Assembly (NCBI GenBank): GCA_003427395.1
Contig: BFEA01000023.1
Coordinates: forward strand, 4,233,116 to 4,277,919
Origin: Chara braunii
Lineage: Eukaryota; Streptophyta; Charophyceae; Charales; Characeae
Direction: 5' to 3'
DNA length: 44,804 bases
The translations under genes were made by a program, and so were the position numbers. The notes below the pieces were generated by a model. The model saw only the letters and a program-made list of their open reading frames with translations, was not told the origin of the DNA and did no database searches. Positions 1 to 8,535 of the stretch are shown one piece after another. Every line of letters begins with the position of its first letter. Position 1 is the stretch's first letter.

Positions 1-59
1 GGACTGGCTGGTACCGACAGAGGTACCGGCCTGGACTGGCCTACCCCGAATGTAACACA

Positions 60-345
60 GGCCTGTGAGATCAGGCCAAGGGGCTGGTCTCACAGGCCAA
101 CCCGAGGTCCGCTACACCTACCCCCTGCCCCGTCATCCTCCATCACACCCTGTCACCATCAACCCCACCCTCTTCCCCCACGCCTCGCCGCTCATTGCTG
201 CTCCCCATCACCGCTCGTCGCCACGCCCTGCCATCCCGCACCTCGTGCTTTCGCCCACCACATCACCTACGACGCCTGGCTTCTCCGTGGCACACCGACG
301 GGATTGTACTGGCACCGGCGGGGCTCCCGGCCGCGCTGCGCCCGC
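60..345. other. C-rich low-complexity region
   Basis: The plus strand is rich in CCACC, CCATC and CCTC words without a convincing reading frame. It resembles the pyrimidine-rich minisatellite at 42150-42780 in composition. It ends abruptly where the LINE fragment begins, near 345-350. I see no gene here. Confidence 0.4.
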
Positions 346-349
346 CGCT

Positions 350-1150
350 CGAAATCATTCTGAAATGAGTGGTCCACAAAAAAGTCAATCAGTTCTATAT
401 CCAAATCCTTACTAAATAAAATTGCTACCCCACAGTCCCCACCCTTCATAAACTCTGCTGGGGCCCAAAACTGGGGGCCCTGCCACCATCCTCTAGCCTC
501 ATCTATTTTTTCCGAGTTTAGTTTGGTTTCCTGCAGGCAATTAATATGTACCTCCTGCGAATGGATCCACTCTGACAATCTGATTTTTTTGTCCCTATAC
601 GTTGTATCACCAAGTCCCCTCATATTCCAACATGCCAGACAGATTCTATTGGGCAAGACCATTTCCATCGGTGCCGCTTGGGTGTTGGATGTGGGTGGTT
701 GTTAACAGGGCCGAGGGGCCCTGTTCCGTGGCATACACCTTGGATTGCAGTTGCCTTAGGGAGCCTTCTGAGAGCAGGAAGCCCTGCTGCTCAGTCAGTG
801 TGATCCATTCCACCAGCAGCTGCGCATTCAAGGATGTTCCTATCCGGATTTCAGACAGAGAGTTAGGGTCCGCTGCTAGAAGGGAGGACAGTGAGTAGCA
901 AGTCCGCCCATTGGTCTTTTGAGCCTCGGATTGACTCCAACCCCCGAAAGGCCACATGGAGTACTACCTTCCCCTTTTCTTCCCCACCCACCACGTGCCT
1001 TCCGACCTTGGGTTGATGCAAGATAGAGACTGTCCCCATACCTCTCCGGATCACAGACTGTGTAAAGTCTATGGTCTGAGACTCGGATGGTTGTGACTGT
1101 ACTTGGTATGTAGGGATTTCCAGATCTTCATCTGGCGCCATGTAGAGCAG
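350..1150 (-). mobile_element. LINE (L1-like) remnant: ORF1 end and endonuclease start
   Basis: On the minus strand, reading from 668 down to about 350 gives the start of an apurinic-type endonuclease domain. The motifs are CWNMRGLGD near the N-terminus and NCLQETKL, whose Glu is the conserved metal-binding residue of LINE endonucleases. GGDCGVAILFSKDL follows. The frame upstream (1153-646, minus) is a polar protein that overlaps the endonuclease start, as the ORF1/ORF2 overlap of plant L1 elements does, but I recognise no domain in it. The endonuclease is cut off after about 100 residues at a junction with C-rich DNA, so this is a dead fragment. The family assignment is firm for the endonuclease part and inferred for the upstream part. 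Confidence 0.75.
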
Positions 1151-1169
1151 CACAAATTACTGGCACGAA

Positions 1170-1297
1170 GAGTTCCACTAGTGGCTCGTGTCTTTTGTGA
1201 TTTGCTGCCTGGGCGGGGTGGCATTTCAGCAAAATAGGGATATCAAAACTCGCAGATTTTGCTGCTATGGCACTGCTATGTCCGTACACCCTCAGAA
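1170..1297 (+). repeat. 3' part of a TIR element related to the one at 27977-28559
   Basis: The words GCTCGTGTC, ATTTCAGCAAA, CAGATTTT and GTACACCCT occur in the same order and spacing as at the right end of the 583-bp element at 27977-28559. Only this end is present. It lies directly before the SINE/U6 composite. Confidence 0.5.
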
Positions 1298-1331
1298 ATA
1301 GTCGGTTTTACAACGTTTACTCATCAAATAC

Positions 1332-1406
1332 CATCATCTGGATTCGAATACAGGTCTGTATTTTTAACAGTTCATGGGCGTACCCACTGAGCGGCTCTTG
1401 GGTATA
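1332..1406 (-). mobile_element. tRNA-derived SINE head (copy 1), 3'-truncated
   Basis: Read on the minus strand, this begins ACCCAAGAGCC and carries a Pol III A-box-like GCTCAGTGGGTAC, then CATGAACTGT and ATACAGACCTG, then the B box ATTCGAATCC. It aligns base for base with the head of the SINE at 7041-7220. The SINE body and A tail are missing. It directly follows the U6 relic, with an A-rich linker between, as in the copy at 6931-7220. Confidence 0.75.
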
Positions 1407-1426
1407 ATTATTTTTTTTGTTCTTTC

Positions 1427-1595
1427 CGGCCAATGGTCTCCATTTATGCGTGTCAGGGCATACTCACGCTAGGACTTTCCTACTGAACTCTGGACGCGAC
1501 TGCCGTCAGATTCATCCAGGTCTGCAATTGATTGCGGTCAGATACATTTGGGAAAATACTAGTGCGAGTATGCTGTCATGCTTTGCGCATGGGCC

Positions 1596-1626
<31 letters not shown>

Positions 1627-1645
1627 GATGGATGTCCCGAAGAAC
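1427..1645 (-). pseudogene. U6 snRNA copy interrupted by a MITE
   Basis: The minus strand reads as a near-complete U6 snRNA: TTCTTCGGGACATCC at the 5' end, AAAATTGGAACGATACAGAG, AGATTAGCATGGCCC, and (after the insertion at 1456-1575) TGACACGCATAAATGGAG and a degenerate 3' end. The ACAGAG box and the internal stem-loop region are retained. The 120-bp insertion lies in the GATGACACGC stretch and is flanked by a 3-bp duplication (TCA on the plus strand). I see no convincing TATA or upstream sequence element, so I call it a pseudogene. It could have been a functional gene before the insertion. Confidence 0.85.
1456..1575. mobile_element. MITE, GGGCATACTCAC family (copy 1)
   Basis: A 120-bp element with imperfect terminal inverted repeats: GGGCATACTCACGCTAG at the left and CTAGTGCGAGTATGC near the right. 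The flanking trinucleotide TCA occurs at 1453-1455 and 1576-1578. Because it sits inside a recognisable U6 sequence, the target site can be deduced, which confirms both the element ends and a 3-bp duplication. It shares its core words (GACTGCCGTCAGATTCATCC) with the copy at 2814-2934. A 3-bp duplication of TWA/TSA type is typical of PIF/Harbinger-like elements; that assignment is inferred. Confidence 0.75.
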
Positions 1646-1649
1646 GTGA

Positions 1650-1971
1650 CATCGGAGGATTCGACGACCATGGCGTTTTCGCACTTTCACGCTTTCTCAG
1701 AACACGATAAAAATGGCCGTTTCCCTCACTCTTGTTGTCGCTTTTGTTTTCGCTTTCCTTCACTCCTCCCGCCTTGTGCAATATCTTTCATGACGATTCT
1801 CTCTCGGCGCTGAGTCAATCGCTTGCCAAGGATGTGAGGACAGTCGCCCGGGGGGATAATTGGCGATCACTGTTTCGGAGAGTGCTGGGGTGCTTCTTTT
1901 CTTCTTTTCATGCCTCACTGGCCTTCCTCTCCGCCATCGAACTTTCGCCTTCCCCGCGCTCGGGACGTCTC

Positions 1972-2023
<52 letters not shown>

Positions 2024-2810
2024 CCGCCACTTGTTTGAATTTCCTGTGCAGTCCTCGCCTTCAGTTGCCTTCCCTTGCCGCCATCGAACTTTCGCCTTCC
2101 CAACTCGTGACTTCTCATCCTCGTTTATTTTTTTTATTCTTTTCCCGGCGGTTTGGCGTCTATTTTTTTATTATTTTATTATTATTATTATTTCTTTTTG
2201 TTGCCCTCTCTGTGTCCTTCCCGCACGTGTTCGAATTTGTGCTCCTCGGCCGGCTGATGTCGCGGTTGTTCCTCGGTCGGGCTTGGCTTTCGGAATGTGT
2301 CACTTGGTTTTTGGTCCCACCTAAGCAGGTCTGGATTTGCCCAGCAGGCTTCGAAATCCTCGGCCGGAGAAAAGTAAGCGTAAGCGGGGTGAACTTGAAT
2401 GGTCTTCACTCGCTCTCATTTTAAATTTTCGCTGTAAGTTTTTCTTTCTGTTGCGCGGGGACTTCGTTGAGATTCTTTTTGTTGCCCTCGCGGGATCTGG
2501 TTGGATTGGACGCCTGACTTACCTCTCTGCACGGAGACGAAGTCAGACTGTCGTTGCCCAGCCCTGCTTTCTTTCGCAGCCGATCAATCCAATCCCAAAG
2601 GGCAATCAGTCCGCAACGATCCCCTCATTGGGTCTGCTTTCCACTGCGTCTCTTCCGCTCGCGGCGGCTGACCAGTCAGGCTTGATTAGCAGCAGAAGCG
2701 GCAATTTGCGCATGGACAATCAGTTCCGCAGAAGGCGCAATTTGTGCGGACCCTGGCGCCAACGGCGGCTGCTATTCTGCTAAGCCATGCAGAGCAGAAC
2801 TGGTCGAGTC
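1650..2810. other. No gene; short duplication and (TC)n tract
   Basis: The phrase CGCCATCGAACTTTCGCCTT occurs twice (about 1932 and 2080), flanking a (TC)n microsatellite at 1975-2020. T-rich stretches follow at 2130-2210. Long open frames here are low-complexity translations of the TC repeat, with no recognisable domain. Confidence 0.6.
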
Positions 2811-2813
2811 TAA

Positions 2814-2934
2814 GGGCATACTCACACGAGGACTTTTTCCACCAAGCTCTGGATGTGATTGCCGTCAGATTCATCCTGGTCTGGCCGTATTTGCAGTCAG
2901 ATGCATTATGGAAAGTGCTAGTGTGAGTATGCCC
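2814..2934. mobile_element. MITE, GGGCATACTCAC family (copy 2)
   Basis: A 121-bp element with terminal inverted repeats GGGCATACTCACAC and GTGTGAGTATGCCC, flanked by TAA at 2811-2813 and 2935-2937. The internal sequence contains GATTGCCGTCAGATTCATCC, shared with the copy inside U6 at 1456-1575. No coding capacity. Confidence 0.8.
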
Positions 2935-2937
2935 TAA

Positions 2938-4280
2938 GAGGCCACCGCCGTCGTAGTTGTCAGCTTGCGAAAAGCAAAAGACTTCCTCGCAAACAACAGT
3001 TGCACCAGACCAGAGTGGGCAGCGCATGCCGACATCCACTACTGCATATACGACGGCACGATCGCTCGTGCACAGGCTGCATATATACGAACGATAGAGC
3101 AGAGTCATTTTATCGCTGCACATTGATCGGGTCACCCTCAGGTCTCCTCTTATTACTGATCTCCGGCGTAGTCTGTCTTCTAGATGTCTTCGATCAGCGT
3201 GCACGAGCTGCATCGTCTTCTGCCTGTTGTTGCCGAGGGTAGCCATTTGATGCCTGTGCAATTTGTCGTCGATTTTTCTCATCACTGGTTTCCACCGTTG
3301 TCTACGCCTTAGGCGAGCTGTTCTAGTCTTTTTACCTGTCAGAGTATTCCGAGTATGTGTCCCCGCGTCCGGCTTCCTTAGGTAGTTCTTCCTTAGGTAG
3401 TTGCTGCATTCCTACATCACTCGGTTGAAGCAATAAGCGCGTGCGACTGGGCGAGATTTAAGCCAGGAGCTCTTTCTGTAATAAGGCTATAATAATGCGT
3501 GGGCGTGATTGAAGCGAGCCGGTCTTTCTCTTAGTCTATTATAATGTTATGCGACCTTCCCGGATGCGGTGAAGGACGCACGCCTATGGGGTACTGGAAG
3601 AAGTGAGCAGGGTCGGAATGTCAAGGCAGGGCACCGATACTCGCCCGCTCATCTAGAGGTCAGGCGTGCTGTGCTTAACTTCATCATTAGTCAGAGAAGC
3701 CAGGCAGGTCTACAGGTATTCGCTGCTTAGTTCAGTGAATTTCATTCTGATCAAAGCCCATCAAAGCGAAAGAAGCTCTGTGGCCTGTGGGTCCTTAGAG
3801 GGCAGTTGCATGGTATCCTTCTTGTTTACCACCATAGCCAGACAGGTGTCGGGCAATTACCTGCTAGCGTTCTTGTTCACCTTCATAGCCATTGTACCGG
3901 GGATTTGGACAGCATCTGCCACGCGTAGGGAGTGGGAGTCGTAGCCGTATGAGGATGATGGTGCGATTGATAATCTCAAGCTGCTGAATCGAAATTCAAT
4001 ATAGCATCCGCGCGACGGTTTTCCATTATAGTTACAGTAAGACAGTTATCAGAGCCACAGATAGAGCTACATAGTCAGGCATTCGGACAGCCGAACAAGC
4101 AAGCACCCACGCGCACCAGGAAGGATCTGTTGCTGTTTTCCGCCGACTCGGAGGTGGTTTTCGGCATTTCTGAGGTTTTGGCGGACGATCGTCCGCGAGC
4201 TCTGTGATCGCCGCGGTGATCTTGCTAGATCCCGATCCCGATCCCTGCTTCCTACCCCGAATCTGTGTCGATATCCCCCG
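2938..4280. other. Unassigned upstream DNA
   Basis: Open frames on both strands are short and show no family motif. The longest minus-strand frame (2686-3285) runs across the MITE at 2814-2934 and is not credible as a gene. A short duplication CCTTAGGTAGTT occurs near 3378-3402. I see nothing else I can support. Confidence 0.4.
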
Positions 4281-4967
4281 TGTTCCACGTAATCCACGTC
4301 AGACGTCTTGTGTCTTATACAACTAAACGTTTACGATACGACTCTTTTATTATTATTATTTTTTTTACGATACGACTCTGGTTTCCCTAGGTAGTGGTTA
4401 TTTCGGAGTCTGTGTCTTTTTAACCCCTACCGGTAGGGAAACCTCTGGCGTTCCATGTAGTCCAGTTCAGAGTGATTGTGTCTTGTTAAAGGCTTAGACT
4501 CTGGTTTGGCCAGACTGTGGCGGTTATTTATAGACGGTGTGTCTTTGGTGGAACAGAGCACTTGTTCCCGCGGCCCTCGGCGGCCGTGACTCCGTCTTCC
4601 TGCGATTCTCTCGGACCTTTGTGATACCGTGCTGCCCCAGTGTCTGGTAGTCTTCCCGCTGTCCTATCGTGTCTTTCCATCGTGGCTCGCCCCTTTAATC
4701 ACTGTTGACCCTGTGCTGAGCCTCTCGGACGTCTCGGGGTCCGTTTGTTTCCGTGTGGCACCGTTGCTGGCTCCGCACGGGTTTTCTCGCCGGCCTGCAG
4801 TGTTGCGTCGCGTTAGGTTGTGGCAGTTGAGCTGTGAGGAGAGCAATTGCGTTAAGTTGTGACCTTTGCGCTGTGAGGAGAGCGAGGCGCATCGCTGAGT
4901 GCAGGCAGACACAACAGTGAGATTTGTGGACAGGCTATATAGGCAATCGTCGCTGCTGTGCGACGGA
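4281..4967 (+). promoter_or_regulatory. Region upstream of the glyoxalase-like gene (promoter/5' UTR, not delimited)
   Basis: This precedes exon 1. It holds degenerate direct repeats: GATACGACTCT twice near 4336-4379, CTGTGAGGAGAGC near 4830 and 4871, and GTGTCTT several times. A TATATAGG sequence at 4936-4943 lies only about 30 nt before the first ATG, too close for an ordinary 5' UTR, so I do not call it the core promoter. An in-frame TGA at 4896-4898 shows that translation of this exon cannot start further upstream. Confidence 0.35.
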
Positions 4968-5161
4968 ATGGCAGCAATGGCCGCCGCTAACCAGATGTCC
5001 TCCGGCAAGAAGAGTCGGCCTATGCCTTTGAAATTGTCCTCGTTCAATCACGTCTCGAGGAATTGTGAAAATTTGGACAAGTCCGTGAAATTCTACGAGG
5101 ACGTACTTGGCTTCCAACGAATCAAACGCCCCGACGACTCTATCGGCTGTGATGGTGCATG
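4968..5161 (+). CDS. Glyoxalase I-like (VOC superfamily) protein, exon 1
   Basis: This exon encodes the N-terminal 64 codons plus two bases. Residues 1-20 are a low-complexity Ala/Met/Ser/Lys leader. From residue 21 the sequence enters the vicinal oxygen chelate fold: FNHVSR (His28, the first metal-ligand position in VOC enzymes), then a helix ending in KFYEDVLGF, then IKRPDD and DGAW. This pattern matches the plant glyoxalase/lactoylglutathione-lyase-like family that reads NHVS...FYQNVLGF...GAWLF. The start chosen is ATG 4968, the first ATG after an in-frame TGA at 4896; ATGs at 4977 and 4995 are alternatives. The exon ends TG|GTGAGA, a good donor, in phase 2. The Trp codon is completed by exon 2 at 41807. 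Such proteins act on 2-oxoaldehyde-glutathione adducts or related substrates; the substrate here is not known. Confidence 0.9.
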
Positions 5162-5533
5162 GTGAGACATACCTCACTCAGGGTCCGCTCTTCACTCTCA
5201 ATCAACACGACTGCTTCCTTCCTCTCCGACACTTGATCCTCTCCGTCTCCTTCTCCCTTTCCCTCTTCCTCTCTCATTTCAATCTCCCCCTTCCTTCTCG
5301 ATTCCTATGTCGTTTGAGACGGAACAGCGTACCATCTGCGCTCAATTCCAGGCTTCAGCATCTGAAGCAGACACGTCGATCGAACGATGAAATGTTTTGA
5401 CCAAGTACTCCATAAATTACAGTCATATGTAAATCTGCCCCAGTTAATGTGGACAGCCTGACTCTTCCAGACTAAGAGGAAGAACAACAACGACAGCAAT
5501 AAAAACAGCGGTTAATACGGACACTTTAGATTT

Positions 5534-5703
5534 TTCGAACGAGATTGAAACCCCACTTATTTGGCCCGGAAAAAAAGTGTCACCGTTTTACCTCCTTAGG
5601 GTCCTCCTTGGACGTAGCTGAACTTCAGTTAACTCCAGTTGGACCCTCTGGAGATAAACAGTGATATTTTTGCGGCCAAACAAGTAGGTTTCAATTTCGT
5701 TCA
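5534..5703. mobile_element. Short inverted-repeat element (about 170 bp)
   Basis: The left arm TTCGAACGAGATTGAAACC with ACTTATTTGGCC (5534-5568) is the imperfect reverse complement of the right arm GGCCAAACAAGTAGG with TTTCAATTTCGTTCAA (5673-5703). There is no coding capacity. It lies 370 nt into the intron. A MITE is the likeliest explanation. Confidence 0.6.
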
Positions 5704-5737
5704 ATAAATATAATTTCGTTCAATAAATATAAGATGT

Positions 5738-5945
5738 CCATTCTGACGAAATTGCAACAAATCACTGCCGTTAGGATAATTCTCAAATGTTTCCAATTCC
5801 GACGAAATTGCTGTCTGAAAAACAACAACAACAACAACAACAAAAAATAAAAATAAAAATAAAAATAAAAAATAAAATGGAAGCATTTGAGAATTATTGT
5901 TATGAAATGCAGTAGCGTTGCACAATGCACTGCCGTTACGAAATA
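5738..5945. repeat. Inverted repeat around (CAA)n/(AAATA)n tract
   Basis: GATAATTCTCAAATGTTTCC near 5774 is mirrored by GGAAGCATTTGAGAATTATTG near 5879 (reverse complement with few changes). CACTGCCGTTA occurs on both outer sides in direct orientation. The loop holds (CAA)n and (AAATA)n microsatellites at 5820-5875. It could be a second MITE with simple-repeat expansion. Confidence 0.5.
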
Positions 5946-6884
5946 CGTTGCGTTGTTATTTTTTTTGTATGTGAGCAGCACGAGTATGTTTAACTTATCG
6001 TGTGGATACGTAGCCATGTGACTGGGCCTGGATGCATATGTATTAATATGTACGCACATATATGAATGTCCTTATGTGCGAGTTTTGTGACCCGATATTA
6101 TCCCCCTTCTCGTCCTCGGTCGCTTTGACCGTAGGATAAGTGACGCGGTTGCCACGTGTCGCTGTGTTACAAGAGATCTGGCTCTGATTTGAAGGGAGTC
6201 TGACATTTTGATTAGTAGCCCTGGACCAGCGACGCTATGCGTTCTTGCTTGATTATGTTCCTGGAAACGCCATTCGTTGTTCCTTTCTTGAGCCGCTGTT
6301 CCCCTTGCCCTTTATTGCTTGTCTCTGAGTATAGCAGGACTCGAACGAACTCGTGCATCTCTTTATTATACTCTATTATTAAACTTTATTAACTTTCGAC
6401 CACATGAGCTTGGTCCGTCTTTTTTCTTTTTCTTTTGTTGAGGTTGGTCTGCGTTAGGATCCCCTTGATCTGAATGTATTATTTGTATTATTATATATAT
6501 ATTATATGACACACGGGGGTGGGGGCAGCCGCCGCTCAACCTACATCCACGTGGGCGGCCTTGTACGCAAGAGGTTCTGAACAGGGGGAGTTTAAAGGAA
6601 GAAGTTAAAAAATTGAATTCACTTTTCTTTTCTCGTTTTTTTTTTCCTTCTTTCCTTTCTTTCGCATTTGCGCTCTGATATTTTGTGACAATATATATTA
6701 TTATTGTTTCTTAGATCAACGTACTAGACAATATTCTCTAGGATAAATTCTCCCGCAGCACGGCCTGCATAAGGAGCAAAAAATTGAAGTGGAGCAGGGA
6801 CGTCCCACTAGGGGCCGTTTTTAGGCTTGGTTTCGAGTACACACCCGTTCCTGCCATCCGATCTGGACATCTCACGGCCGCACT
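5946..6884. other. No gene seen
   Basis: AT-rich intronic sequence with polypyrimidine runs (6415-6440, 6620-6665) and short (TA)n near 6490. The part from 6070 to 6420 has an LTR-like look, with AT-rich AATAAA-poor ends, but no partner LTR or primer-binding site is visible, so I do not call one. Confidence 0.35.
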
Positions 6885-6930
6885 GTGGGCACGCTGGAAA
6901 GTATTGGAAAGGAGGACTCGACCCCCGCTG

Positions 6931-7018
6931 GTGTCCGTCGGGACATCCGTTAAAATTGGAACGAGATACACAGAAGATTAGCATGGATGACATGCATAAA
7001 TCGAGAAATGGTCTCAAT
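6931..7018 (+). pseudogene. U6 snRNA relic with 13-nt internal deletion
   Basis: GTCGGGACATCCGTTAAAAT, TGGAACGAGATACACAGAAG, ATTAGCATGGATGACATGC and AAATCGAGAAATGGTC follow U6 in order. The bases between GCATGG and ATGAC (CCCCTGYGCAAGG in intact U6) are missing. This removes the 5' strand and loop of the internal stem-loop needed for splicing. The same deletion is seen at 18722-18787. An A-rich linker and a tRNA-SINE head follow directly. Confidence 0.85.
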
Positions 7019-7040
7019 TAAAAAGGGGGAAAAAAAAAAA

Positions 7041-7220
7041 CACCCAAGAGCCTAGCTCAGTGGGTACACCCATGAACTGTTGAAATACAGACCTGTGTTC
7101 GAATCCAGCTGATGGAACTTGACAATTGAAACCAACTACTAATAAATTGCTTGGGGTCGGTCAGCTCAATGATAATATCTCACGACCGTTGCCCTTTAAA
7201 AAAAAAAAACAAAAAAAAAA
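7041..7220 (+). mobile_element. tRNA-derived SINE (copy 2), full length
   Basis: The head has a Pol III A box (TAGCTCAGTGGGTAC), an anticodon-arm-like ACTGTTGAAATACAG and a B box (TGTTCGAATCC). The loop reads TGAAAT, one base short of a normal anticodon loop and closest to a GAA (Phe) anticodon. The body ends with GCTCAATGATAATATCTCAC, then GACCGTTGCCCTTT and a poly(A) tail at 7198-7220. It is not a functional tRNA because the acceptor arm does not close. Other copies lie at 1332-1406, 8343-8489, 41530-41722 and 43975-44163. Confidence 0.8.
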
Positions 7221-7225
7221 ACCGC

Positions 7226-7285
7226 TAATGTGGGCACGTTGAAAAATATGCGAAAGGAATATCGGCCCAATTTTAACGGAGTAAT
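7226..7285. repeat. Copy of the sequence upstream of the U6 relic, fused to inverted U6 fragment
   Basis: TGTGGGCACGTTGAAAAATA with CGAAAGGA matches TGTGGGCACGCTGGAAAGTA with GGAAAGGA found just upstream of the U6 relic (6887-6915). Here it runs into CCCAATTTTAACGGA, the reverse complement of the U6 segment TCCGTTAAAATTGG. It is a rearranged U6-locus fragment. Confidence 0.5.
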
Positions 7286-7380
7286 CTAAGGGAGGATCCT
7301 CAGACAGGGAGATGCTCATATCACTTCCTGGATGAGGACCGACCGTCCAGATTTTCAAAAAAAAAAAAAAAAAAAAAAAA

Positions 7381-7468
7381 GGGCATCCGTTAAAATTGGA
7401 ACTATACAGAGAAGATTAGCATCGCCCCTGTGCAGGGATGACCCGCATAAATCGAGAAATGGTCCACA
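7381..7468 (+). pseudogene. U6 snRNA relic with intact internal stem-loop region, 5'-truncated
   Basis: CATCCGTTAAAATTGGAAC, ATACAGAGAAGATTAGCAT, CGCCCCTGTGCAGGGATGAC and AAATCGAGAAATGGTCC match U6. The 5' hairpin is absent and a run of about 24 A precedes the sequence directly, so there is no U6 promoter. A 5'-truncated insertion at or beside a poly(A) tail fits retroposition. Confidence 0.85.
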
Positions 7469-7481
7469 TCTTAGGCTACCA

Positions 7482-7523
7482 GCCGGGCCGCCCGGGTCAC
7501 CCTATTTTCCCGGGCGGCCCGGC
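7482..7523. repeat. Perfect GC hairpin, 15-bp stem
   Basis: GCCGGGCCGCCCGGG (7482-7496) pairs exactly with CCCGGGCGGCCCGGC (7509-7523) across a 12-nt loop. It begins an element whose later part (to about 7760) contains A-rich and AT-rich tracts and a second GC palindrome, GCCCGGCCGGGC. A cousin lies at 15360-15570 and 16370-16520 (GGCCAGGGAAGGTCC and GGCCTGGCTGGGTAAGTGG). Confidence 0.65.
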
Positions 7524-7539
7524 CGTGCAAGGACCAGGG

Positions 7540-8237
7540 AAGGTCCCAGCCAAAAAAAGAAAAAAAAAAACCCTCCAAAAAATCCGAAAAAAAACTATGT
7601 TATTAGAAAAATAAACTGAATAACTTTTGGCTCAGGGTCACATCGAAATTCCTTACCAAATTTAAAATAAAATCTAAAATTAAAAAATATATTTTTTATT
7701 TTTTTTCATTTATTTTTTGCCCGGCCGGGCAAGTGGATCCGGACCACTCTGGTAGCCTAGTAGGACCACATCAGGAAAAAAAAAAAAAGGAGAGAACGGC
7801 AGACGCGGCAGGCTCCGAGTTCGCAAAGGCAAAAGAAAAACACGTGCCCGCAGAGATATCACTGCCTGAGTTTGAAGCGGCAATTTGGGTAGAAAAGAAT
7901 CCGTTGGGCGTTTTTGTTCTGCCCCCCCCCCCCCCCCCCACCGTCTGATACCACGGCCGACACCGGTAGTTATGACACCCGGCCTGACTCCACCGCCGTT
8001 GGCACTTTCGTTGCTTTTTGGAACTTGGGGCCTGTTTTCTTTGCCGGCGAGTGTTATTTTGGCTCATTTGATACTCTTTGCTCATTCGATACTCAAAAGT
8101 GACATCAACGTACTTCCCTCCTATAGGGAAACGAAGGGAAAAGCTTGTAATAACGTAATGAAGTTGTTACTAAGATTTCTAAAATAGTAAAGATCTTATA
8201 ATTAACGTATGTATTGTTTTGAAGCTTTTGATTTTTA
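7540..8237. other. No gene; A-rich tail and homopolymers
   Basis: AT-rich DNA, a second GC palindrome near 7720, a run of A at 7777-7788 and a run of C near 7922-7939. The frames crossing these runs have no recognisable domain. Confidence 0.4.
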
Positions 8238-8281
8238 TCTTCTCTGTATCGTTCCAGTTTTTGACGGATGGCCACGAAGGA
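8238..8281 (-). pseudogene. U6 snRNA 5' fragment
   Basis: Reading the minus strand, GTCCTTCGTGGCCATCCGTC, AAAAACTGGAACGATACAG and AGAAGAT match the first half of U6. The match stops at AGAAGAT, before the internal stem-loop, and turns into unrelated AT-rich DNA. It is a 3'-truncated relic. Confidence 0.7.
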
Positions 8282-8342
8282 CAATCAACGTATTTAATGT
8301 TATCAATTTCTTATAATCGCATTATGTCTAAAATGAGTAGTG

Positions 8343-8489
8343 TACCCAGCCCATGTGGCTGAATGGTACACTGATGAACTGTTGATATGCAGACCAGAGT
8401 TCAAATCCTCCTGATGTGATCAGTTGCGTGCAATAACCTGGGCCCGGTCAATTCAATGATGATACCTCGAGGCCGTCGCCCTTTTAAAA
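8343..8489 (+). mobile_element. tRNA-derived SINE (copy 3)
   Basis: ACCCAGCCCATGTGGCTGAA opens the element and GATGAACTGTTGATATGCAG with GAGTTCAAATCC follows (decayed A and B boxes). The body ends TCAATGATGATACCTCGAGG, CCGTCGCCCTTTTAAAA, matching copies at 7041 and 41530. A loose A-rich tail follows to about 8519. Confidence 0.75.
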
Positions 8490-8535
8490 TTTCCTTCCCA
8501 TTTAAAATAAAATAAAATTAGTAGTGTCCTGTTAA

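Larger units (their letters stand above)
6931..7220 (+). mobile_element. Composite U6 + tRNA-SINE retroposon (copy 2)
   Basis: U6 relic (6931-7018), A-rich linker (to 7040), tRNA-derived SINE (7041-7190) and poly(A) tail lie in the same orientation. The minus-strand unit at 1332-1645 shows the same order (U6, A-rich linker of similar length, ACCCAAGAGCC head). Two independent occurrences argue that this is one composite unit rather than chance neighbours. A segmental duplication of one chance junction would give the same picture. Confidence 0.6.

Noticed and set aside
1732-2424. 230-codon open frame
   Set aside because: Low-complexity Ser/Leu translation through (TC)n and T-rich sequence.
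2686-3285. 199-codon minus-strand frame with several Cys residues
   Set aside because: Runs through the 2814-2934 MITE, and the Cys-rich tail has no zinc-finger spacing I recognise.
4936-4943. TATATAGG as the core promoter of the glyoxalase-like gene
   Set aside because: It lies about 30 nt before the first ATG, leaving almost no 5' UTR. It is possible only if a later ATG is used, and no transcript data are available.
4899-4967. Upstream extension of exon 1 from a GTG at 4899
   Set aside because: GTG is not a normal start in plants. The first ATG after the in-frame TGA at 4896 is at 4968.
6070-6420. Solo LTR
   Set aside because: The AT-rich 3' end is suggestive, but no second LTR, target duplication, primer-binding site or polypurine tract is visible.
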